Below are positions 1 through 9,383 of a stretch of 64,000 nt of DNA, piece by piece; the stretch's first letter is position 1, and the number at the start of each line of letters is the position of its first letter. Under the pieces are notes generated by a model. It was given only the letters and a program-made list of their open reading frames with translations. It had not been told where the DNA came from and searched no databases. The translations under genes and the position numbers were made by a program. The stretch is from Clostridium sp. DL-VIII (GTDB lineage: Bacteria > Bacillota > Clostridia > Clostridiales > Clostridiaceae), in contig NZ_CM001240.1 of the NCBI RefSeq assembly GCF_000230835.1, forward strand, positions 155,001 to 219,000, read 5' to 3'.

Positions 1-107
1 TCTAAGTCTTCTTCTTTTTTCACTTCGACAGCAGTATGCCCTAATAACTTTATCTGATTTAGATGTTCTATAACACCACCTTGTAAGGATAAAACTCCAA
101 CTTTCAT
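1..107 (-). CDS. pdxT: PLP synthase glutaminase subunit PdxT (5' part only)
   Basis: This is the N-terminal 35 codons of the glutaminase that feeds ammonia to PdxS in the deoxyxylulose-independent pyridoxal 5'-phosphate pathway. The frame opens MKVGVLSLQGGVIEHL, the conserved PdxT start carrying the oxyanion-loop QGG motif. It begins one base after the pdxS stop, so the two are almost certainly cotranscribed and translationally coupled. The gene runs off the left edge of the window, so the catalytic Cys and His are not visible. Confidence 0.9.
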   Translation of the reverse strand, partial: MKVGVLSLQGGVIEHLNQIKLLGHTAVEVKKEEDL

Positions 108-108
108 G

Positions 109-978
109 CTACCAGCCTCTTTCAGCGTATTGTGTCTGGATTTCTTCTGCTGAAATTCCACTCATGGCTCCGCCTAAATCAGTAGAAACCTCTGCTAGCT
201 TTTCTGGATCATTATAATAAGTAGTTGCAAGTACTATTGCCCTTGCTCTTTTTTCTGGATTATCTGATTTAAATATTCCTGATCCTACAAATACGCCTTC
301 ACTTCCTAGCTGCATCATAAGAGCTGCGTCTGCTGGAGTTGCAATTCCCCCTGCTGCAAAGTTAACAACAGGTAATTTACCATTTTCAAATACGTATCTA
401 ACTAAATCATATGGTGCATTAAAGTTTTTAGCTATAGTCATTAATTCTTCTTTTGAAGCATTTTGTATCATCTTTATTTGATCATTCATAGTTCTCATAT
501 GCTTAACTGCTTGTACTACATCGCCTGTTCCTGCTTCTCCCTTAGTTCTTATCATTGATGCGCCTTCACCAATCCTCCTTAAAGCTTCACCGATATTAGT
601 TGCGCCACATACAAATGGAACCTTAAAATCTTCTTTATTTATATGATATTTATCATCTGCTGGTGTAAGCACTTCACTTTCATCTATGAAGTCAATGTTT
701 AATGCTTGTAGAATCTGAGCTTCTACAAAATGTCCTATTCTGACCTTTGCCATAACTGGGATAGACACAGCTTCTTGAATTTCTTTTATCATTTTAGGAT
801 CTGACATTCTAGCTACTCCACCTTCTTTTCTTATATCAGAAGGAACTCTTTCAAGAGCCATTACTGCACATGCTCCAGCTTTTTCCGCAATAATTGCTTC
901 TTCTTTATTAGTAACATCCATGATTACTCCGCCCTTTAACATTTGAGCAAGATTTTTATTTATTGATTCTCTTTCCAT
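109..978 (-). CDS. pdxS: PLP synthase synthase subunit PdxS
   Basis: This is the (beta/alpha)8 synthase subunit that makes pyridoxal 5'-phosphate from ribose 5-phosphate, glyceraldehyde 3-phosphate and PdxT-derived ammonia in the cytosol. The 289-aa length matches the family. The conserved segments are GGVIMDV near the N terminus, the Schiff-base lysine in [15 protein letters not shown] (around residue 80), and [12 protein letters not shown], which carries the second catalytic lysine. I chose the ATG at 978 over an in-frame TTG at 987, because the GGGGG ribosome site lies only about two bases from that TTG but a usable distance from the ATG. It is the first gene of the pdxST operon. Confidence 0.96.
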   Translation of the reverse strand: MERESINKNLAQMLKGGVIMDVTNKEEAIIAEKAGACAVMALERVPSDIRKEGGVARMSDPKMIKEIQEAVSIPVMAKVRIGHFVEAQILQALNIDFIDESEVLTPADDKYHINKEDFKVPFVCGATNIGEALRRIGEGASMIRTKGEAGTGDVVQAVKHMRTMNDQIKMIQNASKEELMTIAKNFNAPYDLVRYVFENGKLPVVNFAAGGIATPADAALMMQLGSEGVFVGSGIFKSDNPEKRARAIVLATTYYNDPEKLAEVSTDLGGAMSGISAEEIQTQYAERGW

Positions 979-1012
979 GATATACAAATCCCCCTTTTTT
1001 TATTTTATCCAT

Positions 1013-1054
1013 ATAATAAAATATGTATGGATACAATGCAAATGTACCCATACA
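1013..1054 (-). promoter_or_regulatory. pdxS promoter with two inverted 12-bp operator copies
   Basis: On the minus strand TTGCAT (1036-1041) and TATTAT (1013-1018) are separated by 17 bp, a good sigma-A promoter. TGTATGGATACA (1024-1035) lies in the spacer, and an inverted near-copy, TGTACCCATACA (1043-1054), lies just upstream of the -35. This suits control by a MocR/PdxR-type regulator, but no such gene is in the window. The regulator assignment is inference. Confidence 0.55.
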
Positions 1055-1066
1055 TTTTAAAACTCT

Positions 1067-2032
1067 CTATTCACAAATAGTTATATATCTTTTAAATTTG
1101 CCTTTACACACATACGATCTATCAACTATATTAAATCCTGCTTCAATAATTTCTTTATCCATATTTTCAAAAGTAACAATAACTAATTTCTTACTTATTC
1201 TTCTAGCACTTTTAATAAGTGAAGTTTGTTCTTCTATCGTTGTTGGCGTAAACAGTCCATATGGAAGATCTATTATAGAAACATCATATTGCTTTTCAAT
1301 ATTGTTCATATCTCCATTTGTTACTACATTTTCATATCCAAAAAATTTTAAATTTCTTTGCGCATTCTCTGCAATACTTTTATTTAATTCACATCCCACT
1401 ACATTAATTCCCATTGAAAGAGCCTCAATAACAACTGTTCCGACACCACAACATGGATCTATTAACTTGCAATCTAAGTTATTTTGGACTGCTATATTAA
1501 CTAATGCTCTTGCTACCCTTAAACCTAATGAATTAGAATATGAATAAGGCTTCTTATCATGGATATGCCATTCATAATCGTTTTTTTCATATTTACCAAA
1601 TATCCATTTCCCACATATCTTAGTTATTCCAAGTATAATCTTAGGATTGTGCATCTCTGGCTCACCCGTTATTACAAATCCTATCTTATTTAGACTATTA
1701 AGTCTTTCCTTATACTCTACATCCCCATTTTCTAATTTCACATAACAAACCTTAAAATCGTCATAAGATAATTTATCCTCTATGATATTTTTTAATATTT
1801 GCTCCAAAGAATCTTCTTCATAAATTATTGAAATCATTTCTTTTATGAATGGACTTCTTGATATATTAATGTATGAATCTGAAAATAAATATTTTTCACT
1901 TGGAGTTTTGCCAAAAAGGCACCTCATCTCCAGCTTACATAACTCTTCTTCAAATACTGGATACTTAATAAAGTAAACATGTCTTTTATATGCCTTATTA
2001 TCATTTTTATAATTTAATATTTCTTCATTCAA
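1067..2032 (-). CDS. UPF0020/TRM11-like RNA guanine methyltransferase
   Basis: This is a predicted SAM-dependent N2-guanine RNA methylase. The C-terminal half (about residues 185-290) holds a Rossmann methyltransferase: the SAM loop is LIDPCCGVGTVVIEAL, followed by VVGCELNKSIAENAQ. The catalytic motif IV reads IIDLPYG, a variant of the DPPYG seen in Trm11/TrmG10-type enzymes. The N-terminal 180 residues do not show an obvious THUMP domain by eye. The start is a TTG preceded by GAGGG. It stands alone between pdxS and the liv operon. The substrate (tRNA or rRNA) cannot be read from sequence. Confidence 0.75.
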   Translation of the reverse strand: MNEEILNYKNDNKAYKRHVYFIKYPVFEEELCKLEMRCLFGKTPSEKYLFSDSYINISRSPFIKEMISIIYEEDSLEQILKNIIEDKLSYDDFKVCYVKLENGDVEYKERLNSLNKIGFVITGEPEMHNPKIILGITKICGKWIFGKYEKNDYEWHIHDKKPYSYSNSLGLRVARALVNIAVQNNLDCKLIDPCCGVGTVVIEALSMGINVVGCELNKSIAENAQRNLKFFGYENVVTNGDMNNIEKQYDVSIIDLPYGLFTPTTIEEQTSLIKSARRISKKLVIVTFENMDKEIIEAGFNIVDRSYVCKGKFKRYITICE

Positions 2033-2295
2033 TTAGTTTCCCTCACCTTATTCTTTAAATAATTTAAATCTGCTGACTCTACTTCTAATTCAATATTATC
2101 ATAATAGATGTTTCTCTACATGTATTTATAATATGATCCACACAAATTTCACTCTATTTTCATATTTTCTTTTGTAATTTCCTTAACATAACATCATTTT
2201 CTTTATTTTACCCAAATATGATACTGTTTTCATTTAATACTTATTATTTTTTATATAAAATATTAAATATCATTCTTGTAGTTATTAGAGCAATA

Positions 2296-2329
2296 TGTTA
2301 TTATATCAATAATAAAAATATTAATAACA
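2296..2329. promoter_or_regulatory. Inverted repeat upstream of the liv operon
   Basis: TGTTATTA (2296-2303) is repeated inverted as TAATAACA (2322-2329) inside the 372-bp gap between the methylase and livK. The rest of the gap is AT-rich with no readable gene, T-box or riboswitch core. A regulator site is possible but the repeat is AT-only and could be chance. Confidence 0.25.
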
Positions 2330-2404
2330 TATTACTTTGTTAACATGAGATCTAATATATTGTTATTTTGATATTATTGTTTGTAATAAGGAAAGGGGAT
2401 AATT

Positions 2405-3559
2405 ATGAAAAAAAATTTACTTTCAGGAATACTAGCTGCTGCTATGTCTATCACACTTCTTGCTGGTTGTAGTGGAAATTCAGCAGGCAGTGGTAGTACA
2501 GGAGATACTATTAAAATCGGAGCTATCGGGCCATTGTCTGGTGCAGCATCTACATACGGGGTTTCAGTAAAAGAAGGTGCTGAATTGTTAGAAAAAGAGG
2601 TTAATGATGGTGGTGGAATTAACGGAAAGAAAGTTCAATTTGTTTTTGAAGATGACCAAGCTGATCCAAACTCATCAATGCAGGCCTTCAATAAATTAGT
2701 TGATGATGAAAAAGTATGTGCAATATTAGGACCTGTTACATCAGGTGCAACACTTGCAGTTGCTCCAAATGCAACAGCAAAACAAATTCCAATGATCACT
2801 CCAACGGCTACAGAACCTACAATAACAAATGTTGGTGGAGAATATATGTTTAGAGGATGTTTTGTTGACTCCTTCCAAGGAGAAGTTCTTGCAAAATATG
2901 CTACTGAAAAATTGTCTAAGAAGACAGCTGCTGTATTATATAATGCTGGTTCAGATTACTCAAAAGGTATAGCTGACAGCTTTAAATCAAAATTTGAAGC
3001 TGATGGTGGACAAGTTGGTGAATTCCTAACTTATAACGATAAGGATACTGATTTTAAGGCTCAATTAACTAAAATTAAGAGTTTAAATCCAGATGTATTA
3101 GTATTACCTGATTACTACAATGTTGTTGGTCTTATCGCTAAGCAAGCTAGAGAAATGGGAATAACATCTCAATTCCTTGGTGGAGATGGCTGGGAATCAG
3201 AAGAATTAACTAAAATTGGTCAAGATGCAGTAAATGGTGCATTATACATTAACCACTATTACTCTGGAGATTCAGATGAAAATGTAAAGAACTTTGTTGA
3301 ATCATATAAGAAAGAATATAACAAAGAACCAGATGCTTTTGCTGCTCTTTCATATGATACTTCTAAAATTTTAGTTAAAGCAATCGAAAAAGCTGGTAAA
3401 ACAGATGGTGCTGCTATTAAAGATGCTTTAGCTGGAATGGAAATGAACAGTGTTACTGGTAACATCAAATTTGGTAGTGACAGAAGTGCTATAAAGAGTG
3501 CAGCTATCATTAAAATTGATGGAGATAAGAAAGTTTTAGCTGATAAAGTTAACCCTTAA
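2405..3559 (+). CDS. livK: Branched-chain amino acid ABC transporter, substrate-binding lipoprotein
   Basis: This is the extracytoplasmic binding protein that delivers leucine, isoleucine or valine (or a related amino acid) to LivHM. A lipoprotein signal ends in LLAGC with the lipid-modified Cys at residue 22. It is followed by a Ser/Gly-rich linker and a periplasmic-binding type-I fold starting IKIGAIGPLSGAASTYG, typical of LivJ/LivK. The length of 384 aa is normal. The ribosome site is AAAGGGG. It is the first gene of a five-gene operon, and downstream permease and ATPase genes follow within 25 bp of one another. Confidence 0.93.
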   Translation: MKKNLLSGILAAAMSITLLAGCSGNSAGSGSTGDTIKIGAIGPLSGAASTYGVSVKEGAELLEKEVNDGGGINGKKVQFVFEDDQADPNSSMQAFNKLVDDEKVCAILGPVTSGATLAVAPNATAKQIPMITPTATEPTITNVGGEYMFRGCFVDSFQGEVLAKYATEKLSKKTAAVLYNAGSDYSKGIADSFKSKFEADGGQVGEFLTYNDKDTDFKAQLTKIKSLNPDVLVLPDYYNVVGLIAKQAREMGITSQFLGGDGWESEELTKIGQDAVNGALYINHYYSGDSDENVKNFVESYKKEYNKEPDAFAALSYDTSKILVKAIEKAGKTDGAAIKDALAGMEMNSVTGNIKFGSDRSAIKSAAIIKIDGDKKVLADKVNP

Positions 3560-3582
3560 TATTTTAACAGGAGGAATATACT

Positions 3583-4458
3583 ATGGAATTTTTACAACAA
3601 CTAATCAACGGTTTAGCCTTAGGAAGTGTATATGCCCTCCTAGCATTAGGATATACAATGGTTTATGGAATAATTCAATTAATAAATTTCGCCCACGGTG
3701 AAATTTACATGATAGGAGCCTTTTCAGGCTTCTATTGTGCTTCAACGTTAAAATTACCATTAATTCCAACTTTATTAGTTGCAATGGTAGTTTCAGCCCT
3801 AGCCGGAATAATAATAGAAAAAATTGCTTACAAGCCACTTAGAAATTCTCCAAGAATTGCTTTGCTTATTACAGCAATTGGTGTTTCTTTATTCCTTCAA
3901 AATGCTATGAGATTATTAGTTGGATCTAATCCTAAACCATTTCCTGATTTAATTAATGCTGGGAGTATTAATATAGGATCTGTTCAAATTGATGTAAAAA
4001 CAATATTGATGCTTGGAATTTCTGCTTTTCTTGTTATTTTACTTCAATTTATTGTTTATAAAACTAAAGTTGGAAAAGCTATGAGAGCATCTTCTCAAGA
4101 TATGGAAGCCGCTTCTCTTATGGGTATAAACGTTAATAACACTATTTCCCTTACCTTTGCTATAGGTTCTGCCTTAGCTGGTATAGCTGGAGTTTTAGTT
4201 GCAATATCTTACCCTAGTATCACTCCTTATATGGGAGCTATGCCTGGACTTAAAGCATTCGTTGCCGCAGTACTTGGTGGAATTGGAAGTATACCTGGAG
4301 CCCTTGTTGGTGGAATTGCTATTGGACTTCTTGAAACCTTCTCAAAAGCGTATATATCAACAAACTTTTCAGATGCGATTGTATTTGCGATTTTAATCAT
4401 AATACTTTTAATTAAGCCTTCTGGTCTACTAGGTAAGAAGACCAATGTGAAAGTGTAG
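3583..4458 (+). CDS. livH: Branched-chain amino acid ABC transporter permease LivH
   Basis: This is an inner-membrane permease subunit. The N terminus, NGLALGSVYALLALGYTMVY, is the LivH signature, followed by INFAHGEIYMIGAF. About eight hydrophobic segments span the 291 residues. A loop with GVNVNNTIS-like EAA-type sequence (MGINVNNTISLTFAIG) probably contacts the ATPases. An AGGAGG site precedes the ATG, 24 bp after livK. It pairs with LivM to form the channel. Confidence 0.94.
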   Translation: MEFLQQLINGLALGSVYALLALGYTMVYGIIQLINFAHGEIYMIGAFSGFYCASTLKLPLIPTLLVAMVVSALAGIIIEKIAYKPLRNSPRIALLITAIGVSLFLQNAMRLLVGSNPKPFPDLINAGSINIGSVQIDVKTILMLGISAFLVILLQFIVYKTKVGKAMRASSQDMEAASLMGINVNNTISLTFAIGSALAGIAGVLVAISYPSITPYMGAMPGLKAFVAAVLGGIGSIPGALVGGIAIGLLETFSKAYISTNFSDAIVFAILIIILLIKPSGLLGKKTNVKV

Positions 4459-4467
4459 GTGTTAATT

Positions 4468-5433
4468 ATGAAGAATTTATTTAACAAAAAGAACATTTGT
4501 ATTATAGTTGGAGTCTTAATAACATATGCAGTATTATTTGGCTTGATTAGTGCAAATGTCATTAATTCATATTATAAAGGAATTATTACTTTTGCTTTAA
4601 TAAACGTTATATTGGCAGTTTCACTAAACTTAATTGTTGGATTTACAGGACAGTTATGTTTAGGACATGCAGGTTTCATGTCAATTGGAGCATATGTGTC
4701 TGCAATGATAACACAAAAAGCCCATATGCCATTTGTTATTTCAATACTTATTGGTGCAGTAATCGCATGCTTGTTAGCAGCCCTAATTGGATATCCTACA
4801 CTAAAGCTTACTGGCGATTATTTTGCAATAACAACCTTAGCTTTCTGCCAAATCATACAAATAATAATTATGAATATTAATCCAGTTGGCGGGGCTCGTG
4901 GACTTACAGGAATACCTGTAAAAACTACTTTCACGGTTGCTTTTGTATTCATGGTAGTCAGCATTATCATAATAAAAAATATTATTAATTCTTCCCAGGG
5001 TAGAGCAATGCTTTCTATTCGTGAAAATGAAATAGCTGCTGAATCCATGGGAATAAATGCTCTTAAATATAAGATATTAGCATTTGCTATAGCTGCCTTC
5101 TTTGCTGGACTTGCTGGTGGACTTTACGCTCACTATGCTGGCTATATAAAACCTGATTCTTTCGATTTTAATAAATCAATAGATTATTTAACCTTCGTTG
5201 TATTTGGTGGTATGGGATCATTATCTGGTTCTATAATTTCTGCCATAGCATTAACTTTCTTACCAGAGCTTTTAAGAGGCATGGGTGATTTTAGAATGGT
5301 TATATATCCATTAGCATTAATACTTCTTATGATTTTTAGACCTGAAGGATTACTTGGAGATAAAGAGGTTTCTCTTAAAATATTTAGCAAATTAATACCT
5401 AGTAAAAAATCAAAGGACAGAGAGGAGGCTTAA
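4468..5433 (+). CDS. livM: Branched-chain amino acid ABC transporter permease LivM
   Basis: This is the second permease subunit. It carries the conserved LSLNLIVGFTGQLCLGHAGF-like block (here AVSLNLIVGFTGQLCLGHAG) and the EAA-type loop SIRENEIAAESMGINALKYK, plus VFGGMGSLSGSIISA near the C terminus. I chose the ATG at 4468 because AGGTG at 4457-4461 overlaps the livH stop and sits six bases ahead of it; the in-frame GTG at 4459 lies inside that site. The tail after the last membrane segment is short and basic. Confidence 0.94.
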   Translation: MKNLFNKKNICIIVGVLITYAVLFGLISANVINSYYKGIITFALINVILAVSLNLIVGFTGQLCLGHAGFMSIGAYVSAMITQKAHMPFVISILIGAVIACLLAALIGYPTLKLTGDYFAITTLAFCQIIQIIIMNINPVGGARGLTGIPVKTTFTVAFVFMVVSIIIIKNIINSSQGRAMLSIRENEIAAESMGINALKYKILAFAIAAFFAGLAGGLYAHYAGYIKPDSFDFNKSIDYLTFVVFGGMGSLSGSIISAIALTFLPELLRGMGDFRMVIYPLALILLMIFRPEGLLGDKEVSLKIFSKLIPSKKSKDREEA

Positions 5434-5437
5434 TTCT

Positions 5438-6196
5438 ATGTTAGACGTTCAAAACTTATCAATTGTCTTTGGTGGATTAAAGGCAGTTTCAGATTTTAAT
5501 CTTACAATAGAAGAAAAAGAAATTGTTGGGCTCATAGGACCTAATGGTGCTGGTAAGACTACTGTATTTAATATGTTAACTGGCGTTTATACTCCAACAG
5601 AAGGTACTATAGCTTATCTTGGAGAAAAGATTCAAGGTCTTAAGCCGTATAATATAACTAAAAAGAAAATAGCCAGAACCTTTCAAAACATTCGTCTATT
5701 TTCTAACCTTACTGTTCTTGATAATGTTAAAGTTAGTTTTAATTATAGGATAAATTATTCTTTATTTGATTCTATCCTTAGAACTCCTAAGTTTAGAAAA
5801 ACAGAAGCAGAAATTATAAATAAAAGTATTGAATTATTAAAAGTTTTCTCTCTTGATAGAAAGAAGGATGAATTAGCTAGCAATCTTCCTTATGGAGAGC
5901 AGAGGAAACTTGAAATAGTCAGGGCTCTTGCAGCTGAACCATCTTTACTATTATTAGACGAACCTGCTGCTGGTATGAATCCTCAAGAAACAACAGAGCT
6001 TATGGACCTTATAAACTGGATTAAGGATAAATTCAACATATCAATTCTATTAATAGAACATGATATGAAGTTAGTTATGGGAATCTGCGATAAAATAGCG
6101 GTTCTTGATTACGGAAAAAAAATTGCTGAAGGTACTCCAGAAGAAATTAAAAACAACCCTAAGGTAATAGAAGCTTATCTTGGAGAGGGGGCTTAA
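5438..6196 (+). CDS. livG: Branched-chain amino acid ABC transporter ATPase LivG
   Basis: This is one of two ATPases energising LivHM. Walker A is GPNGAGKTT (about residue 34), the signature motif is the LivG-type LPYGEQRKLEIVRAL, Walker B is LLLLDEPAAGMNP, and the switch histidine is in LLIEHDMKLVM. The 252-aa length is typical. It starts five bases after livM behind an AGAGAGGAGG site. LivG-type ATPases bind the longer cytoplasmic loops of the permease. Confidence 0.95.
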   Translation: MLDVQNLSIVFGGLKAVSDFNLTIEEKEIVGLIGPNGAGKTTVFNMLTGVYTPTEGTIAYLGEKIQGLKPYNITKKKIARTFQNIRLFSNLTVLDNVKVSFNYRINYSLFDSILRTPKFRKTEAEIINKSIELLKVFSLDRKKDELASNLPYGEQRKLEIVRALAAEPSLLLLDEPAAGMNPQETTELMDLINWIKDKFNISILLIEHDMKLVMGICDKIAVLDYGKKIAEGTPEEIKNNPKVIEAYLGEGA

Positions 6197-6198
6197 AA

Positions 6199-6903
6199 AT
6201 GCTAAAAGTAGATAAAATCAATCTATATTATGGTGTTATTCATGCATTAAAAGATATTTCCCTTGAAGTAAAACAAGGTGAAATAGTAACCTTAATTGGA
6301 GCTAATGGTGCTGGTAAAACATCTACTCTTAGAGCTATATCAGGACTTGAACCAATAAAATCAGGAACAGTTACTTTTAAAAATTCAGAGTTAAATAAGG
6401 TTCCTGCTAATAAGATAGTATCTCTAGGTCTTTCTCACGTTCCAGAAGGCAGAAGAGTTTTTCCTGAATTATCAGTTTTAGAAAACTTAGAACTTGGAGC
6501 TTATTTAAGAAAAGATAAAGCTGGAATAAAAGAAGATATGGAAATGGTATTTTCTAAATTTCCGAGACTAAAGGAAAGAGTAAAACAAGCGGCTGGTACA
6601 CTTTCCGGTGGTGAACAGCAAATGCTCGCAATAGGCAGAGCTTTAATGAACAGGCCTGAAATGCTTATACTTGATGAACCTTCAATGGGGCTTGCCCCTC
6701 TTGTTGTTAAAGATATTTTTGATACAATAGTTGAAATCAATAAGGCAGGCACAACTATACTTCTCGTTGAGCAAAATGCAAATATGGCACTTGCTATTGC
6801 CCATAGGGCTTATGTTCTTGAAACTGGAAATATAGTAAAAACAGGTGATGCTAAAGAACTTCTTAATGATGAGAGCATTAAAAGTGCATATCTTGGAGAA
6901 TAA
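6199..6903 (+). CDS. livF: Branched-chain amino acid ABC transporter ATPase LivF
   Basis: This is the second ATPase of the transporter, 234 aa. Walker A is GANGAGKTS, signature LSGGEQQMLAIGRAL, Walker B LILDEPSMGLAP, and the switch region is LLVEQN, where the usual His is replaced by Gln as is standard in LivF. It starts two bases after livG, within the same operon. A strong terminator follows at 6936-6978. Confidence 0.95.
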   Translation: MLKVDKINLYYGVIHALKDISLEVKQGEIVTLIGANGAGKTSTLRAISGLEPIKSGTVTFKNSELNKVPANKIVSLGLSHVPEGRRVFPELSVLENLELGAYLRKDKAGIKEDMEMVFSKFPRLKERVKQAAGTLSGGEQQMLAIGRALMNRPEMLILDEPSMGLAPLVVKDIFDTIVEINKAGTTILLVEQNANMALAIAHRAYVLETGNIVKTGDAKELLNDESIKSAYLGE

Positions 6904-6935
6904 TTTTGAATTTAATATTAGTAAAATAATTAAGC

Positions 6936-6978
6936 AAAAAAGTAGAACTATCTTTTATGATGATTGTTCTACTTTTTT
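6936..6978. terminator. Bidirectional terminator between livF and the EAL gene
   Basis: There is a perfect 13-bp stem, AAAAAAGTAGAAC (6936-6948) against GTTCTACTTTTTT (6966-6978), with a 17-nt loop. A/T runs on both sides of the stem serve both converging transcripts. Confidence 0.85.
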
Positions 6979-7004
6979 ATATATACTTATTATATTTAGG
7001 AAGC

Positions 7005-8783
7005 TTAAATTATTAAGTAGCAATTTCCTCCATTTTGTTTACATTTCTTCTTCAGCTTACTTGACTCCTTAGCCAAAACATAGCTGCTTGCAAACTCTCT
7101 TTTCTTATTGGTGAGGCCTGCTATTGATACAGAGACCAATGGAAATTTCTCTTCTATACCATGTCTATTTTGAGCTATTATATATCCATTTTTTAAATCT
7201 TTGCTATCATAGTATTCTATTGCTAATTCATTAAAATTCTTTAATATTCTTTTACATACTTTTTCTGCATTCCATGAAGATACTATAGCTATAAAATCAT
7301 CTCCTCCAATATGCCCAATAAAATCGTCTTTTGAAATGTTATCAGTTATAGCCTTAGCTAAAAATTTAATTATCATATCTCCATTCTCAAAGCCATAAAC
7401 ATCATTATATGGTTTAAAATTATCAATATCAAAATATAATACACAATACTCTTCCTTAGAAAAGATACATTTTTCAATATTCTGTTCAATTATTACATTT
7501 CCAGGAAGCCCTGTTAATGGATTTGAATGTCTTGCATTATCTACTTCTATCTCAATTGTCTTTTCTATTAAATCCTTTATTGTAACAATACCGTAATATT
7601 TTGAATTTTTAGTTACTGTTACGTGATCATACAACGTATCCTTAGATCTTGCCATTGCAAGCTTTATCACCTTATCTATTGGCATCTTATAATCAACACT
7701 TAGATAATTCGTATTCATGATGATTGATATGGCTTTGGAGGAATATATGCTATATCCGTATCTCCAGCCCAATTTGCTATAAAAAGAATTTCTCGTAACG
7801 ACGCCTTTTACTTCTCCATTGTCTACCACACAAATTCCTAGTAGATCCTGATTTTCTTTAAATTTTGAATCTACATCACATACTAAAATCTTAGGATCTA
7901 ATACTTCTTTCTTCTTAGCTATACTGCTAATATAAACATTAGCTATGTTGTAGGCATATTGTGCATTTTTCTTTATATTTAACCTCTTTATTGTATCAAT
8001 TACTTCATATTTAATTGAATTTATAGATTCTTCTGGCTTTTGTATAAAATACCCTTGCCCATATTGAATTCCAATATCTATAAGTACCTTAAGTTCATCT
8101 TCAGTTTCTATTCCTTCTGCAATTAATTTGCAGTCTGTTAACCTTGAAAATTCATACATACTTTTAACTATTGCCTGCTGTATAGGAAATTTATCTATAT
8201 CTCTAATGAGTTCCATATCTAATTTTATGTAATGAGGATTGATTTTACATATTCTATTAAGGCCTGAATGCCCTGATCCAGCATCATCGATTGCTATTCC
8301 GTAATTTTGATTTTTCCAGTATTCGATAGTCTGCATAAAACTCTTCAAATCTTGAATTGCATCTCGTTCTGTTATTTCAAATACTACATTCCTACAATCT
8401 AAATTATATTTTTTTAGATATTCCTTTGTAAATGAATCCTTAAATTTTAAATTATCAATAATAACTGGATTAATATTTAGAAATACCTTTGCATTCAATT
8501 TGCTACGCGATATATTCTCTAGTGCTTTAGAACGAAATAATTCTTCAAGCTCCCATATCTTATCACATTCTTTGGCCATATCTAGAAGAACTTCTGGATT
8601 TTGCATATAAGAATCCCTTGGGCCTCTACTTAATGCTTCATACCCGATTACAGTGCAATCAGTAAGAGATACAATTGGTTGAAAAACAGATCTCACATTT
8701 CTGGTCTCAATTATTTTATAAAACTCTTCAAATTTCTGACCTTCATAGTTCTGCGTGTATGAATTATTACCTAAAGATTCCAC
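7005..8783 (-). CDS. EAL - CBS pair - GGDEF cyclic-di-GMP protein
   Basis: This is a predicted c-di-GMP phosphodiesterase with added domains, 592 aa and soluble. Residues about 25-265 form an EAL domain with all main metal and catalytic residues visible: YEALSRG, FLNINP, FEITERD, AIDDAGSG, IKLD, AEGIET and QGYFIQ. Residues about 270-415 look like two CBS modules. Residues about 425-590 form a GGDEF domain with motif GGDDF and LYFDIDNFKPYND. Expected activity is hydrolysis of c-di-GMP to pGpG. The GGDDF variant may be a working cyclase or a GTP-sensing domain, which cannot be decided here. It is monocistronic and ends at the shared livF terminator. Confidence 0.88.
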   Translation of the reverse strand: MESLGNNSYTQNYEGQKFEEFYKIIETRNVRSVFQPIVSLTDCTVIGYEALSRGPRDSYMQNPEVLLDMAKECDKIWELEELFRSKALENISRSKLNAKVFLNINPVIIDNLKFKDSFTKEYLKKYNLDCRNVVFEITERDAIQDLKSFMQTIEYWKNQNYGIAIDDAGSGHSGLNRICKINPHYIKLDMELIRDIDKFPIQQAIVKSMYEFSRLTDCKLIAEGIETEDELKVLIDIGIQYGQGYFIQKPEESINSIKYEVIDTIKRLNIKKNAQYAYNIANVYISSIAKKKEVLDPKILVCDVDSKFKENQDLLGICVVDNGEVKGVVTRNSFYSKLGWRYGYSIYSSKAISIIMNTNYLSVDYKMPIDKVIKLAMARSKDTLYDHVTVTKNSKYYGIVTIKDLIEKTIEIEVDNARHSNPLTGLPGNVIIEQNIEKCIFSKEEYCVLYFDIDNFKPYNDVYGFENGDMIIKFLAKAITDNISKDDFIGHIGGDDFIAIVSSWNAEKVCKRILKNFNELAIEYYDSKDLKNGYIIAQNRHGIEEKFPLVSVSIAGLTNKKREFASSYVLAKESSKLKKKCKQNGGNCYLII

Positions 8784-8991
8784 TTCTTCTACTACACATC
8801 CTTTTTTACTTCATATACACTCAGTATTACTTTCACATTGTATATGTACCATTATTTACTATAATAGCCTTTTTGCGTTAACTTCATATTCTATTTTTGT
8901 AAAATCAATGTAAATAAAGTGCAGATGAATATATTATTTATTTTAAGACAAACTAAACCTATCTAAAATGTGTTAACAGGAGGTACTATTT

Positions 8992-9141
8992 ATGAGTGAA
9001 TTAGAAAAAAAATCTTTGAATGATAGAGCAAAGAAGATGATAATTGATGGAGAGCACTGGGATGTAATCAGAGAAAAAACTCACCTAAGATTAAAAGATT
9101 TAAAAAGAATTCAGAGAGATGAAATAAATCCTAAATTCTAA
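8992..9141 (+). CDS. Small charged protein, 49 aa
   Basis: An intact small gene with a good AGGAGG site seven bases before the ATG. The product is highly charged, opening MSELEKKSLNDRAKKMII and ending KRIQRDEINPKF, with no membrane segment or cysteine. I do not recognise a family. It stands alone between the EAL gene and hppA, with a weak hairpin (9210-9235) downstream. Ribosome site and coding-like composition support it being real. Confidence 0.6.
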   Translation: MSELEKKSLNDRAKKMIIDGEHWDVIREKTHLRLKDLKRIQRDEINPKF

Positions 9142-9209
9142 ATCTTAAAATATAACTTTTCATTAGTTAATCTATAAATGATTGTCATAAGCAGAGAGAA
9201 TATAAAATA

Positions 9210-9235
9210 TCTAAAAGGTTAATCTAGCTTTTAGA
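9210..9235 (+). terminator. Weak hairpin after the 49-aa gene
   Basis: TCTAAAAG (9210-9217) pairs with CTTTTAGA (9228-9235) around a 10-nt loop. It is followed by CTTCCTATTTTCTC, a poor T-tract, so termination would be partial at best. Confidence 0.4.
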
Positions 9236-9383
9236 CTTCCTATTTTCTCAGCTTACTTTTTATATACAAAATTATTTTTCTATAATATGTAAAATTACAA
9301 AATATTTGTAATATTCTGAATATTTTATTGTATAATATAAGGGTAAGAATTTTGTATTTAATAAAAAAAAGGGGATGTTCTAA

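Noticed and set aside
2033..2404. T-box or leucine-responsive riboswitch before livK
   Set aside because: No T-box TGGN bulge, specifier stem or terminator could be found in this AT-rich leader.
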